A stretch of DNA of 64,000 nt from Paenibacillus sp. FSL H8-0079 (GCF_037991315.1 NZ_CP150300.1:6200001-6264000), one strand, 5' to 3'. Positions 36,035-45,796 are shown, numbered from the stretch's first letter. The notes: generated by a model from the letters alone, not told the origin. A program made the numbers and translations.

Positions 36035-37912
36035 TCAGATCGCCTGCGGTTGTTGCTCCGTAAATTGACTATTGTACAGATCCGCATAGAAGCCCTGACT
36101 TGCCATCAATTCTTCATGATTGCCCTGTTCAATCACGTTACCATGATCCATAACCAGGATCAGATCGGCGCCGCGAATGGTGGACAAACGGTGTGCAATG
36201 ACAAAGCTCGTGCGATCCTTCATCAGATCATTCATCGCTTTCTGGATAAACACTTCGGTCCGTGTATCCACGCTACTCGTCGCTTCATCCAGAATGAGGA
36301 TGGCTGGGTTCGCCAGAATCGCTCTTGCAATCGTCAGCAACTGTTTCTGCCCTTGGGAGATGTTCGATGCCTCTTCATTCAGCACCGTGTCATAACCATC
36401 AGGCAACGTGCGAATAAAGTGATCCGCATGTGCCGCAACGGCTGCTTTGATGACTTCCTCTTCCGTAGAACCTTCTCGACCATAGGCGATGTTGTCCCGA
36501 ATCGTTCCGTTGAACAACCAGGTATCCTGGAGCACCATTCCGAACAGACTGCGTAACTTGCCACGTTCCATGTCCTTAATGTCAGCACCGTCAATCGTAA
36601 TTCGACCATCCTGGATTTCGTAGAAACGCATTAACAGGTTGATCAGGGTGGTTTTACCGGCTCCTGTTGGTCCAACAATGGCTACCGTCTGTCCTGGTTT
36701 TACATCAATATTCATGTTATGAATGAGCAGTTCATTTTCTTTATATCCAAAATTAACACCTTGGAACGTAACCGCACCTTTAGGCTGCTGTAATTGCACG
36801 GGTTGTTTGGACTCTGGAACTTCTTCCTCTTCATCCAGCAACTCGAATACACGTTCCGCCGAAGCAATCGTCGATTGAATAATATTCGAGATATTCGCAA
36901 TCTGGTTAATCGGTTGTGTGAATTGACGGGAGTACTGTGTGAAGGCCAGAATATCCCCGATGGAGATAGAACCACGTGTAACGAAGATCCCACCGACCAC
37001 ACAGATCAGTACATAACCCAGGTTACCGACAAAACTCATAAGCGGCATAATAATACCGGAGATAAACTGAGCTTTCCAGCCGGATTCATACAGCTCTTCA
37101 TTGACTTTCTCGAATTGCTGTACGGATTGTTCTTCGCGTCCAAATGCTTTGACGACTTTGTGCCCCGTGTACATCTCTTCGACATGACCATTCAGTTCCC
37201 CAAGGGATTTCTGTTGACCTGCAAAGTGTTTTTGCGAACGGGATGCGACCAGCATGACAACAACCACACTGAGTGGCAGCGTCAAAATCGTGATCAAGGT
37301 CATCCATGGACTAATCGTCAGCATCATGATAATTACGCCGACAATCGTTACGATAGACGTAATGAACTGTGCCAAGCTTTGCTGAAGTGTATTACTGATA
37401 TTGTCCACGTCATTCGTGGCACGGCTAAGCGTCTCCCCAGTCGTGCGGGAGTCAAAGTATTTCAAAGGAAGGCGTCCAACCTTCGCACTAATCTGCTCAC
37501 GCATGTCATAGACAACACGCTGGGCCACACCGGCCATCAGGTATTGCTGAACATACATAAATGCAGCACTGAATAGATAGAGTCCGCCAAGCAGGTATAA
37601 TACTTTCATCAATGCAGGAAAATCAATCCCGGCCCCCTGCACACCCTGAAGGATGGCAATGGCGCCTTGACTGAGAATATCCGTTCCTTCGGCCATAATC
37701 TTTGGACTGATGATGCTGAATACGGTACTCAGAATGGCTGCGACCAGCACACCCAATAGGCGAGAACTGTGGGGCTGGAGATAACGAATCAAGCGCCGCA
37801 GTGTACCTTTGAAATCTTTCGCTTTCTCAGCGGGAGGTCGCATGCCCATTCCGGGACCAGGACCTGGCCCACCAGGTGGACGAGGCGACTTGCGTTCTGT
37901 ACGTTCACTCAT
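36035..37912 (-). CDS. Heterodimeric ABC exporter subunit with canonical ATPase site
   Basis: 625 residues: a Gly/Pro-rich N-terminus (RPPGGPGPGPGMGMRPP), six membrane helices to about 340, then an ATPase domain. Walker A is GPTGAGKTT, Walker B LILDEATSSVD with catalytic Glu and the switch is IAHRLST with His. The signature is NISQGQK rather than LSGGQ. With the next subunit, which lacks the catalytic Glu and His, it should form an asymmetric multidrug exporter of the LmrCD/BmrCD class. Its ATG overlaps the partner's stop by 4 bp. Confidence 0.92.
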   Translation of the reverse strand: MSERTERKSPRPPGGPGPGPGMGMRPPAEKAKDFKGTLRRLIRYLQPHSSRLLGVLVAAILSTVFSIISPKIMAEGTDILSQGAIAILQGVQGAGIDFPALMKVLYLLGGLYLFSAAFMYVQQYLMAGVAQRVVYDMREQISAKVGRLPLKYFDSRTTGETLSRATNDVDNISNTLQQSLAQFITSIVTIVGVIIMMLTISPWMTLITILTLPLSVVVVMLVASRSQKHFAGQQKSLGELNGHVEEMYTGHKVVKAFGREEQSVQQFEKVNEELYESGWKAQFISGIIMPLMSFVGNLGYVLICVVGGIFVTRGSISIGDILAFTQYSRQFTQPINQIANISNIIQSTIASAERVFELLDEEEEVPESKQPVQLQQPKGAVTFQGVNFGYKENELLIHNMNIDVKPGQTVAIVGPTGAGKTTLINLLMRFYEIQDGRITIDGADIKDMERGKLRSLFGMVLQDTWLFNGTIRDNIAYGREGSTEEEVIKAAVAAHADHFIRTLPDGYDTVLNEEASNISQGQKQLLTIARAILANPAILILDEATSSVDTRTEVFIQKAMNDLMKDRTSFVIAHRLSTIRGADLILVMDHGNVIEQGNHEELMASQGFYADLYNSQFTEQQPQAI

Positions 37913-39636
37913 GCGATCTCCTCCTCTGTCAGCTGGGAGGATACAATCTCGCGATACACTTCATTGTGCTCCAGCAGCTCTTTATGTGTTCCTGAACCGA
38001 CAATTCGTCCCTCATCCATGACCAGAATGCGATCGGCATCCATTACTGTACTTACGCGCTGGGCTACAATCAGCACAGCCGCTTCTGTCGTTTCGGACTT
38101 CAGCGCAGCACGAAGTTTAGCATCCGTTTTGAAATCGAGAGCAGAGAAACTGTCATCAAAGATATAGACTTCCGGACGGCGAACAAGTGCGCGAGCGATG
38201 GAAAGACGTTGCTTTTGTCCACCAGACACGTTGTTACCGCCTTGTGCGATAAGGCTGTCATATCCTTCTTTCATCTCGGTAATGAAGTTCTCTGCCTGAG
38301 CCGTACGGGCTGCATGCACAACTTCATCCATTGTGGCATCGTCTTTCCCGTGACGGATATTCTCCGTAATCGTACCCGTGAAGAGGACTGCCTTCTGCGG
38401 TACAAAGCCAATTTTGGCACGCAGATCTTCCTGCCGAAGTTCACGCACATCTGTACCATTTACCCGAACACTGCCTTCAGTCACATCGTAGAATCGTGGA
38501 ATAAGACTGAGCAATGTCGATTTCCCTGAACCCGTACCGCCAATAATGGCTGTCGTCTCACCTGAGCGAGCTGTGAAGGAAATACCAGACAAAGCTGCAT
38601 TCTCTGCACCCGGATAACGGAAGGTTACATTATCGAACTCAATCATACCTTGCATCGCTTTCATGCCACTCGGCTGCTCAGGATTGCTAAGGTCCGGCTG
38701 CATATCAAGCACTTCGTTGATCCGTTCTGCCGATGCCGAAGCTCTTGGAATCATGACAAAGATCATGGAAACCATAATCAGCGAGAACATAATCTGCATC
38801 GCATACTGAATGAAGGCAATCAGAGAACCAATATTCATATTGCCGCTGTCAATCCGCAAACCACCAAAATAAAGGATGGCAATCATCGAAAAGTTCATAA
38901 CCAGCATCATTACAGGCATGATGGTCGCCATGAGCACATTGACCTTGATCGAAGCGTCCCGCAGTTCCGTGTTGGCCCCATTGAAGCGTACACGCTCATG
39001 CTTACCGCGGTTAAAGGAACGAACAACCCGAATCCCTGTTAATTGCTCCCGGAGCACCAAGTTGAGTCGGTCCAGCTTTTTCTGAATGGTTTTGAACAAA
39101 GGTAAACCCTTGGCACCAATCAGCGCAATGGCTCCACCCAGTACAGGAAGCACAACCAGGAAGATCGTAGATAATTTGGCGTCCTGAGATACCGCCATGA
39201 AGATACCCCCGATACACATGAGCGGAGCCATAATCATCATGCGCAGCATCATCGTAAGTACGTTCTGTACTTGTGTAATGTCATTCGTTGTACGCGTAAT
39301 CAATGAAGCAGTACCCATCTTATCGAACTCCTGGAGCGAAAAGTTCTCCACATGACGGAATACTCTGCTACGCAGTTGTTTGGCAAACCCACCCGCTGTG
39401 CGGGATGAGAGGTAACTGGCAATCACCGAACATACTGTTCCGCCAATCGCAATGACCAGCATCCAACCGCCAATCTGCCAGATATATGGGATATCTCCTT
39501 TAATAATGCCGTCATTCACGATGTCTGCCATCAGCGTGGGCAGGTACAGTTCAGCCAAAGACTGTAACATGATCAGACCCAGAATGAAGAAGATGGGGAT
39601 TTTGTAAGGCTTCAACATGCGAAACAGTTTCATCAT
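37909..39636 (-). CDS. Heterodimeric ABC exporter subunit with degenerate ATPase site
   Basis: 575 residues: six membrane helices then an ATPase domain. Walker A GGTGSGKST and signature NVSGGQKQR are canonical. After Walker B the catalytic residue is Asp (YIFDDSFSALD instead of Glu), and the switch His is Gln (VAQRVST). This is the pattern of the non-hydrolysing site in heterodimeric exporters; its partner's altered signature (SQGQ) completes that site. It is cotranscribed with marR upstream (4-bp overlap) and the partner gene downstream. Confidence 0.93.
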   Translation of the reverse strand: MMKLFRMLKPYKIPIFFILGLIMLQSLAELYLPTLMADIVNDGIIKGDIPYIWQIGGWMLVIAIGGTVCSVIASYLSSRTAGGFAKQLRSRVFRHVENFSLQEFDKMGTASLITRTTNDITQVQNVLTMMLRMMIMAPLMCIGGIFMAVSQDAKLSTIFLVVLPVLGGAIALIGAKGLPLFKTIQKKLDRLNLVLREQLTGIRVVRSFNRGKHERVRFNGANTELRDASIKVNVLMATIMPVMMLVMNFSMIAILYFGGLRIDSGNMNIGSLIAFIQYAMQIMFSLIMVSMIFVMIPRASASAERINEVLDMQPDLSNPEQPSGMKAMQGMIEFDNVTFRYPGAENAALSGISFTARSGETTAIIGGTGSGKSTLLSLIPRFYDVTEGSVRVNGTDVRELRQEDLRAKIGFVPQKAVLFTGTITENIRHGKDDATMDEVVHAARTAQAENFITEMKEGYDSLIAQGGNNVSGGQKQRLSIARALVRRPEVYIFDDSFSALDFKTDAKLRAALKSETTEAAVLIVAQRVSTVMDADRILVMDEGRIVGSGTHKELLEHNEVYREIVSSQLTEEEIA

Positions 39637-40175
39637 GGCGTATCATCTCCTTGTGTCGAATCATCCTTTTGCAGGGAGGGAAGTGTATCAAAAAAGGTGT
39701 ATACCTTCGTCAATAGCTCCGCCAGCTGAGTGCTGTCTTCTTCCCCCAGGTGTTTAACGAGTTTGTTGAATATCTCCATGCGCTCTTCATGAGCAGCCCG
39801 AATAATTTCACGGCCTGCTTCAGTAATCGTGATGCGGACAGCACGTCGATCCTCCGGGTCCATCGTCCGCTTGACCAACCCCTCATCTTCCAGGCCTCGA
39901 ATAACCGGTGTAATGGTTGGTGATTTCACTCGTAGCAAGGCGCTGATTTCCGAGACTTTCATCCCGGGATGATTGGATTGGATCGTGTCATTGAAATCAG
40001 GTGGGTTATCCTGCCAATTCAACCGCTCTCCCGGATGCATCCCGTGGAGCAAACAACCCAGCACCATAATTTCATTGTGATTGCGCCCATGAGGTTTATG
40101 TTGCCTCCATTTGCCTTTATTAAACTGCATGATGGAGTACAAAAGCTTCTGAGCAAGCGGATCAATACCCGTCAT
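39633..40175 (-). CDS. MarR-family regulator of the ABC exporter
   Basis: 180 residues. The winged helix is MKVSEISALLRVKSPTITPVIRGLEDEGLVKRTMDPEDRRAVRI in pattern (about 72-120), with the DxR wing. A segment of about 25 residues (HPGERLNWQDNPPDFNDTIQ) is inserted before it compared with usual MarR proteins. It is the first gene of the exporter operon, so it is probably an autorepressor relieved by a drug. A 9-bp inverted repeat lies at 40228-40262. Confidence 0.9.
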   Translation of the reverse strand: MTGIDPLAQKLLYSIMQFNKGKWRQHKPHGRNHNEIMVLGCLLHGMHPGERLNWQDNPPDFNDTIQSNHPGMKVSEISALLRVKSPTITPVIRGLEDEGLVKRTMDPEDRRAVRITITEAGREIIRAAHEERMEIFNKLVKHLGEEDSTQLAELLTKVYTFFDTLPSLQKDDSTQGDDTP

Positions 40176-40227
40176 AATGGGTTCCTCCTTCTTTCTTTAT
40201 CATTCCATAGACATCCAACATCATAGG

Positions 40228-40262
40228 ACATCTATTAAATAGCATTACAATTAAATAGATGT
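40228..40262 (-). promoter_or_regulatory. Candidate MarR operator
   Basis: ACATCTATT (40228-40236) and AATAGATGT (40254-40262) are exact complements, 17 bp apart, about 55 bp upstream of the marR start in an AT-rich promoter region. Confidence 0.5.
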
Positions 40263-40439
40263 ACAATTAATTAGGTATACTAAGTATATTCTCGAAAGAA
40301 GACAAAGTCAAACATCTAAAAATAACCAATATAATCCCATAACAAGAGCTGATGTGCGCTTGATTATGGGGTTTGTCATTTTGCCGTCATTGGAGCCCGC
40401 TATACTTATTATGTGCAATGCCATGAATCCAAATTATAA

Positions 40440-40500
40440 AAAAAGCTCCCATTCTATACTCCGGTGGATGGAGACCCGGATATATAAATGGGAGCTTTTT
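40440..40500. terminator. Bidirectional terminator downstream of uxaC
   Basis: AAAAAGCTCCCAT (40440-40452) pairs perfectly with ATGGGAGCTTTTT (40488-40500); inner CCGG pairs lie in the loop. Nothing else was recognised in the 40263-40574 gap. Confidence 0.8.
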
Positions 40501-40574
40501 ATTACGATGGAAAAGGAGAAACAAGATAGCTCTGTTATTTCATAACTTGAATGATTAGGTGCACTTGTTGAGCA

Positions 40575-42017
40575 TCAAGACTGTGAAGCTGAGACCGTTT
40601 TAAGTACTGAGGCAAACGGAAAATATTCTTTCGCATTGTTGTAGGCAATGCCCTGTACGATCTGACCGAGCAGCTCCATATCCTGCGGTGCCTCGCCCTG
40701 TTCAGCCCATTCACCAATGAGATTGCAGACCAGCCGACGGAAATACTCATGCCGCGTGTAGGACAGGAAACTGCGTGAATCGGTCAGCATGCCGACAAAT
40801 CGGCTGAGCAGACCGACATTCGCCAGTGCCTTCATCTGAGCGAGCATGCCGTCCTTTGTATCATTGAACCACCATGCTGCACCAAGCTGGATTTTTCCAG
40901 GAATGCCCCCACCTTGGAAGCTGCCGATAATTGCTGCCAGCACTTCGTTGTCCCTTGGATTCAGCGAGTACAGAATCGTTTTGGGCAGTGCTTGCTGCTG
41001 TTCCAACGCATCGAGTAAACCAATCATCGCTGACGACAACGGTGTATCATTCACGGCATCATAACCGGTATCCGGCCCAAGCTTAGCCAACATGCGTGTG
41101 TTGTTGTTACGGGCTGCATTGATGTGGAACTGCATGACCCAGCCCCGCTCTGCATACAGTTTGCCAAGGAATGTCAGCGTCACCGTCTTATACTTATCCT
41201 CTTCCTCACGCGTTACCTTGTGACCCGCAAGTGCCTTCGCAAATATGGCCGTCGCTTCTTCACGTGTAGCCGCACCGTAAGGAACATAATCGAGTGCATG
41301 GTCAGAAACTCTGCCGCCTACGGAATGGAAGAATTCCACTCGAGACTCCAGCGCAGCAAGGAAGGATTCATAATCGGAAATCGCTGTGCCGGATGCCTGT
41401 GACAGCTTGCCCACCCATTCGGTGAAGGTATCGCGGTTCAATTCCAGCCCTTTATCCGGACGGAAGGATGGCAATACGGCCGTATCAAAACCTTCGATCT
41501 CCTGAATCTTCAGATGATATTCCAGAGAATCGGTAGGATCATCGGTTGTGCATACAACAGTGACATTGGATTTGGTAATCAGATCACGTGCACCGAATCC
41601 GTCACTGTTCAGTTTGGCATTTACTTTTTGCCAGATGGCTGGTGCGCTTGTCTCATTAAGAACTTCGTAGACGCCAAAGTATCGCTGTAATTCCAGATGA
41701 GACCACGCGTACAGCGGATTACCAATCATCATGGGTACCGTTTTGGCGTAAGCCAGGAAACGATCGTAATCGGTCACTCCCTCGCCGCCGGTTACATATT
41801 GCTCTTCAATTCCGTTCGCGCGCATGAGCCGCCATTTGTAGTGATCACCGTATAACCAGGCCTCTGTAAGATTGCCAAAGGTTTTGTTCTCGTAGATCTC
41901 CTGAGGACTGAGGTGGCAATGATAGTCAATAATCGGCATGTCTTTGGCATAATCCTCATATAACTTGACCGCCGTTTCATTGTGCAGCAAAAATTGTTCA
42001 TCCAGAAAAGATTTCAT
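40575..42017 (-). CDS. uxaC: Glucuronate isomerase
   Basis: 480 residues, normal for UxaC. The N-terminal metal motif IIDYHCHLSPQEIYENK is diagnostic, along with GDHYKWRLMRANG and FHINAARNNNTRM. The enzyme converts D-glucuronate to D-fructuronate, and galacturonate to tagaturonate, at the entry of hexuronate breakdown. No other uronate genes lie next to it. A perfect cre site 96 bp upstream indicates CcpA repression in the presence of glucose. Confidence 0.96.
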   Translation of the reverse strand: MKSFLDEQFLLHNETAVKLYEDYAKDMPIIDYHCHLSPQEIYENKTFGNLTEAWLYGDHYKWRLMRANGIEEQYVTGGEGVTDYDRFLAYAKTVPMMIGNPLYAWSHLELQRYFGVYEVLNETSAPAIWQKVNAKLNSDGFGARDLITKSNVTVVCTTDDPTDSLEYHLKIQEIEGFDTAVLPSFRPDKGLELNRDTFTEWVGKLSQASGTAISDYESFLAALESRVEFFHSVGGRVSDHALDYVPYGAATREEATAIFAKALAGHKVTREEEDKYKTVTLTFLGKLYAERGWVMQFHINAARNNNTRMLAKLGPDTGYDAVNDTPLSSAMIGLLDALEQQQALPKTILYSLNPRDNEVLAAIIGSFQGGGIPGKIQLGAAWWFNDTKDGMLAQMKALANVGLLSRFVGMLTDSRSFLSYTRHEYFRRLVCNLIGEWAEQGEAPQDMELLGQIVQGIAYNNAKEYFPFASVLKTVSASQS

Positions 42018-42112
42018 TCGCCTCGCACGCTCCCTTTAGGTGAGTTTACGTTCATATGGGTTCACTTCCCATCTTTACGCTACACTGTTTGCCATCAAAG
42101 TTCAATATAAAA

Positions 42113-42126
42113 TGATAGCGTTATCA
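42113..42126 (-). promoter_or_regulatory. CcpA cre site upstream of uxaC
   Basis: TGATAGCGTTATCA fits the cre consensus TGWNANCGNTNWCA at every position and is itself a perfect palindrome. It lies between uxaC and the divergent MBL-fold gene. Confidence 0.8.
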
Positions 42127-42220
42127 AAAAAGGTTGATTTAGGCATATATTCGGGAACAAGGTATACTGGATTTAACGCAAGGATGCTGATCTGAAGATC
42201 ACACAAGGAGATGAAATGAA

Positions 42221-42964
42221 TTGAAAATTACTTTTCTCGGCACAGGAGATATGTTCAGCGTGGAACAGCATCACAATAGTATGCTGGCTGAATTCGGAGA
42301 GACGCATCTGGTCATTGATTTTCCAGAATCGAATGCAAAAGCACTCAAGGAATATGGATTCGCCATGACCGATATTCAAAATGTGTTCATTACCCATCTG
42401 CATGAGGATCATATTAATGGTGTACAGATGCTGGGTTATTACGCACAGATCGTAGGCGACCGCAAACCCCGTCTGTTCATCCACGAACAATTGGTAGAGC
42501 CACTCTGGAACATTCTATCTCCGGGCATGCGCTACACAACGGATGGTGAGCGTACCATGAGCGATTACTACGATGTAGTTCCCCTGCCAGATGGAGGCAC
42601 ATTTGAACTGGGCGGCGTGACGTTTGAGACGTTTCGAACGCAGCATGTTCCCGGTATGGTCAGTAATGGATTGCTCGCCAAGCCTTACTTCTATTACAGT
42701 GCAGACAGTACACTCGACCAGGAACGGGTGGAGCAGATCGCCACTGATGTGCAGTTAATTTTCCATGAATGCCATATGCATGATCTGGTGATCAAATCCC
42801 ATACTTCATTAAAGGATCTGGAGCAGTTACCCGCCGAAGTGAGACGGAAAACCATACTGATGCATTATCATGACGAGTACGCCGATGCGGACAAACGGGA
42901 ACAATTCAACCGCGAGCATGATCTGCGGATGGTTGGCACGTTGGAATCATTTGAACTGGAGTAG
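42221..42964 (+). CDS. MBL-fold metallohydrolase
   Basis: 247 residues starting at a TTG (42221) with AAGGAG 10 nt upstream; no ATG fits better. The metal motif is THLHEDHINGVQM (HxHxDH). A later ADSTLD supplies the bridging Asp and MHYHDEYAD the last His. The fold is that of ribonuclease Z/lactonase-like hydrolases. The gene is divergent from uxaC and could share its cre site. Substrate unknown. Confidence 0.86.
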   Translation: MKITFLGTGDMFSVEQHHNSMLAEFGETHLVIDFPESNAKALKEYGFAMTDIQNVFITHLHEDHINGVQMLGYYAQIVGDRKPRLFIHEQLVEPLWNILSPGMRYTTDGERTMSDYYDVVPLPDGGTFELGGVTFETFRTQHVPGMVSNGLLAKPYFYYSADSTLDQERVEQIATDVQLIFHECHMHDLVIKSHTSLKDLEQLPAEVRRKTILMHYHDEYADADKREQFNREHDLRMVGTLESFELE

Positions 42965-43088
42965 GTAAAATCATACACCCGAAAAGCCTGGAGCATTTTC
43001 AATGGAACGAAGTGAGTTCAATCGAATGTGGGATACGATGAATCAGTATTTTGAAAGGTAATAACCTTATCATTTCAATAAAAGAACT

Positions 43089-43138
43089 GGCAGCGTCTAC
43101 TCAGATTCCTAATATGGAGCTAGTATGCGCTGCCTTTC
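43089..43138. terminator. Weak terminator between MBL-fold and lipoprotein genes
   Basis: GGCAGCG (43089-43095) pairs with CGCTGCC (43128-43134), followed by TTTCTAT; the loop is 32 nt. Confidence 0.5.
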
Positions 43139-43145
43139 TATGAAT

Positions 43146-43775
43146 CTAATCTTTCTCCCATGACTTCATATACTCAATCGTTCTCGGAGATGGCTCGGCC
43201 TGGATGTAAAAATAATCTTCCGTTCGCTGATCATTCGGCCCATAAGAAATTTTGATATACATATCCACATAACTCTGGACGAAATGACTGTCGATCTCTA
43301 CCCTTGGCTTCAAGATATAATTCCTGCCCAAACTCAATCCAAACGGTTCCTTATCCGGCTCCAGACTTGCCTCGTATGTATTGCTCACATTAGAATTAAT
43401 CAGTTCTGCGGCATCGATCTGATTCATCATGTCGGGATCGAGGGTGAAGGACTGAATAACATTGGACATGGGCACCCGAACCTCATTCAACATTATCTCG
43501 TACGAAATCCGATCAACTCCGGATTCATGACTCACATCCAACGTTGCAGTCAAAGTATACTCATCAGGCGTATTCTTCTGAAAGGACTCAGGTCTCTTAT
43601 TAACCCGCTCATTCAAATCTCTTCGCTCCGAATTAAACGTATAGTCATCGGTTCGTTTCGGTTCACCCGCCGGCCCCTGATTTGCTCCCAAACTGCAAGC
43701 CCCCAGACACATGGCTAATACAAATAGATACATGACTAACGGGAAGAAACGGTTCATCTCTCTTTTGAAGCTCAT
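43146..43775 (-). CDS. Predicted lipoprotein of unknown function
   Basis: Start at 43775 (MSFKREMNRFF) chosen from GAGGAGG just upstream; the frame opens further to 43820. 209 residues. A lipoprotein signal (PLVMYLFVLAMCLGAC) puts the lipidated Cys near residue 27. The mature part is a polar, strand-rich domain (EYTLTATLDVSHESGVDRISY) that I do not recognise. It should sit on the outer face of the membrane. No partners lie alongside. Confidence 0.75.
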   Translation of the reverse strand: MSFKREMNRFFPLVMYLFVLAMCLGACSLGANQGPAGEPKRTDDYTFNSERRDLNERVNKRPESFQKNTPDEYTLTATLDVSHESGVDRISYEIMLNEVRVPMSNVIQSFTLDPDMMNQIDAAELINSNVSNTYEASLEPDKEPFGLSLGRNYILKPRVEIDSHFVQSYVDMYIKISYGPNDQRTEDYFYIQAEPSPRTIEYMKSWEKD

Positions 43776-43820
43776 ACCATCCCTCCTCTTCTCAAGTCGT
43801 CTATCAAGAATAAAGCTCAT

Positions 43821-44170
43821 TAGATTTTGTTGTTCGATTTTTTTCTCACTCCATATTTGGATTATTATACCGTATATTAAGATGTAAAACTGAACTGACT
43901 CTGTTTCATTTCATGTTTAACTTTCAGCAGCAATTTGTTTGCGTATGGTGAGCCTTAACCCACGCTAAGCTAACGAATCTGAAAGACCTTATTCGGATTA
44001 AATTCAAGGTTTCAATATTCTAACGAATCTCAGACGCTTTAATCTGGTAATATTGCTCTGTTTGGCGCTAATTCTATCACTTTTATGAGCAATAAAGTTA
44101 CTGAGATTCGTTAGAATTCCCTAACGCTATTTCAGTGGTAATAAGGCGTGTTGAGTTCATTAGGATGGAG
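43821..44170. repeat. Palindromic intergenic element with repeated CTAACGAATCT
   Basis: Bases 44017-44033 and 44101-44117 are exact 17-bp reverse complements. Inside, TATTGCTC and GAGCAATA form a second stem. CTAACGAATCT also occurs as a direct repeat at 43970-43980 and 44020-44030. No gene was found. The structure is that of a MITE- or REP-like element of about 100-150 bp. Confidence 0.7.
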
Positions 44171-44193
44171 TTTTAGTTGTACATAGAAAATGC

Positions 44194-44238
44194 AAAAAAA
44201 CACCTGAACATAGGTCGGCTTGCCCGCCTGTTCAGGTG
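44194..44238 (-). terminator. Terminator of the alpha-amylase gene
   Basis: CACCTGAACA (44201-44210) pairs perfectly with TGTTCAGGTG (44229-44238); on the minus strand TTTTTTT follows. Confidence 0.9.
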
Positions 44239-44314
44239 GTTCAACGATATATATACTTTTTTCATAGCGATATCGATCTGTATATCTTTTCTTATCATGC
44301 CTAGCACTATGCCA

Positions 44315-45796
44315 TTACTCAGCGTCAGCACAGTCCTCATCCTGCTCCGGAAGGGCCCATACCGAGAGGCCTCCACCGCATACGTGGAAGGTGGCCCAGC
44401 CGTCTTCCTCAATGGTAATCTGGTCCTCACAACTGTGCGTCAGATCCACCCACACTTCACCAGCACGATGCTCTCCGATGAACATTCTCTTCTCACCGTC
44501 ATCCCCGTTGGAGATAACCACCGCACAACCGGAACCTTCGATTTCCTCTACGCCACGACGTACCCAGCCAATCGTATTCGCGTGATCGAAGTAATCTTCC
44601 TGCTCTCCATAGGCCTTGTTGCAACGAGCAGACAGCAGAATGTCCAGAATCTCTTTTTTGCCATCCACAGGTTCAGGTCCACCAATGCCATAATAATCTC
44701 CGTAAAATACAACCGGATAACCATCGCGACGTAATAGAGTCAACGCATAGGCGCTGGGTTTAAACCAGTCTCCAATCCATGATTCCAACGCTTCATGGGG
44801 TTGGGAGTCATGATTATCTACAAAAGTTACCGCATGGGTAGGATGTGTCTGAACCAAGGTGTCATCAAAAATTTTGGAGAGATCAAAGTCTCTGCCGGCA
44901 AGAGAAGCCTCATGCAACTTATAGTGAAGAGACACATCGAACAGGTCGATCTGATAGTCTACCGTATCAAGGAACTCACGACATGCATCCAGGTTCGAGT
45001 TCCAGAACTCACCTACGATGTAGAAATCCTGACCGCGTTTGCGGATCATCTCTGCTGCGAATTCCTTAATGAATTCATGGTTGATATGCTTGATCGCATC
45101 CAGCCGGAAGCCACCGCATTGGAGTGTGTCGATCAGCCATTTCCCCCAATCGATCATCTCGCGCCGCACATCCGGGTGGTTATAATCTATATTGGCAAAC
45201 ATCAGATAATCGTAGTTACCAAACTCATCATCGACATTCTGATTCCAGTTCTTGTTCTCACCTGCGATGCGGAATACACCACTCCGTTCTCCCTTGGCAT
45301 CAAAATCCGTGCCATTGAAATGTTCGGAGTTCCACTTAAAGGAGGAGTATTGATCCCCACGCCCTGGGAATGTAAATTTGGTCCAACCCTCAATTTCGAA
45401 CGGCTCGGAGATTTCCTTCGTTCGATCATTGGGATCAACCTCAATCACTTTGAACACTTCCGTCTCATCTGCTCCAGCCTTGTGATTCATGACCAGATCC
45501 ACATAGACGGCGATTCCGTTCTTCTGACACTCGGCAATGGCCTCCACCAGTTCTTGCTTGGTGCCATATTTAGTGCGTACGGTACCCTTTTGATCAAATT
45601 CGCCCAGATCGTACAGATCATATACACCATAACCTGTATCTTCTGCGGACACTGCCTTGGTTACGGGAGGTACCCATACCGAGTCAATACCTTTGGCTTT
45701 CAGTTCCGGGGCCATTTCAGCCAGTCGCTTCCAATGATCTCCGTCTGCAGCCAAGTGCCACTCAAAAAACTGCATCATGGTATGATTTCTCTTCAT
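44315..45796 (-). CDS. Cytoplasmic alpha-amylase (GH13)
   Basis: 493 residues without a signal peptide, so probably intracellular. GH13 regions are all present: VDLVMNHKAGAD, GFRLDAIKHI (nucleophile D233), IVGEFW (acid/base E263) and FVDNHDSQP (D330). The overall pattern matches the liquefying AmyS/cytoplasmic MalS-like group. It would cut imported maltodextrins or stored glucan. RBS AAGGAGG is about 9 nt before the ATG. It is a single-gene unit with a strong terminator; no maltodextrin genes lie next to it. Confidence 0.95.
   Translation of the reverse strand: MKRNHTMMQFFEWHLAADGDHWKRLAEMAPELKAKGIDSVWVPPVTKAVSAEDTGYGVYDLYDLGEFDQKGTVRTKYGTKQELVEAIAECQKNGIAVYVDLVMNHKAGADETEVFKVIEVDPNDRTKEISEPFEIEGWTKFTFPGRGDQYSSFKWNSEHFNGTDFDAKGERSGVFRIAGENKNWNQNVDDEFGNYDYLMFANIDYNHPDVRREMIDWGKWLIDTLQCGGFRLDAIKHINHEFIKEFAAEMIRKRGQDFYIVGEFWNSNLDACREFLDTVDYQIDLFDVSLHYKLHEASLAGRDFDLSKIFDDTLVQTHPTHAVTFVDNHDSQPHEALESWIGDWFKPSAYALTLLRRDGYPVVFYGDYYGIGGPEPVDGKKEILDILLSARCNKAYGEQEDYFDHANTIGWVRRGVEEIEGSGCAVVISNGDDGEKRMFIGEHRAGEVWVDLTHSCEDQITIEEDGWATFHVCGGGLSVWALPEQDEDCADAE

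Noticed and set aside
40354..40545. 63-codon frame after uxaC
   Set aside because: It runs through the perfect 13-bp terminator stem and has no RBS or recognisable sequence.
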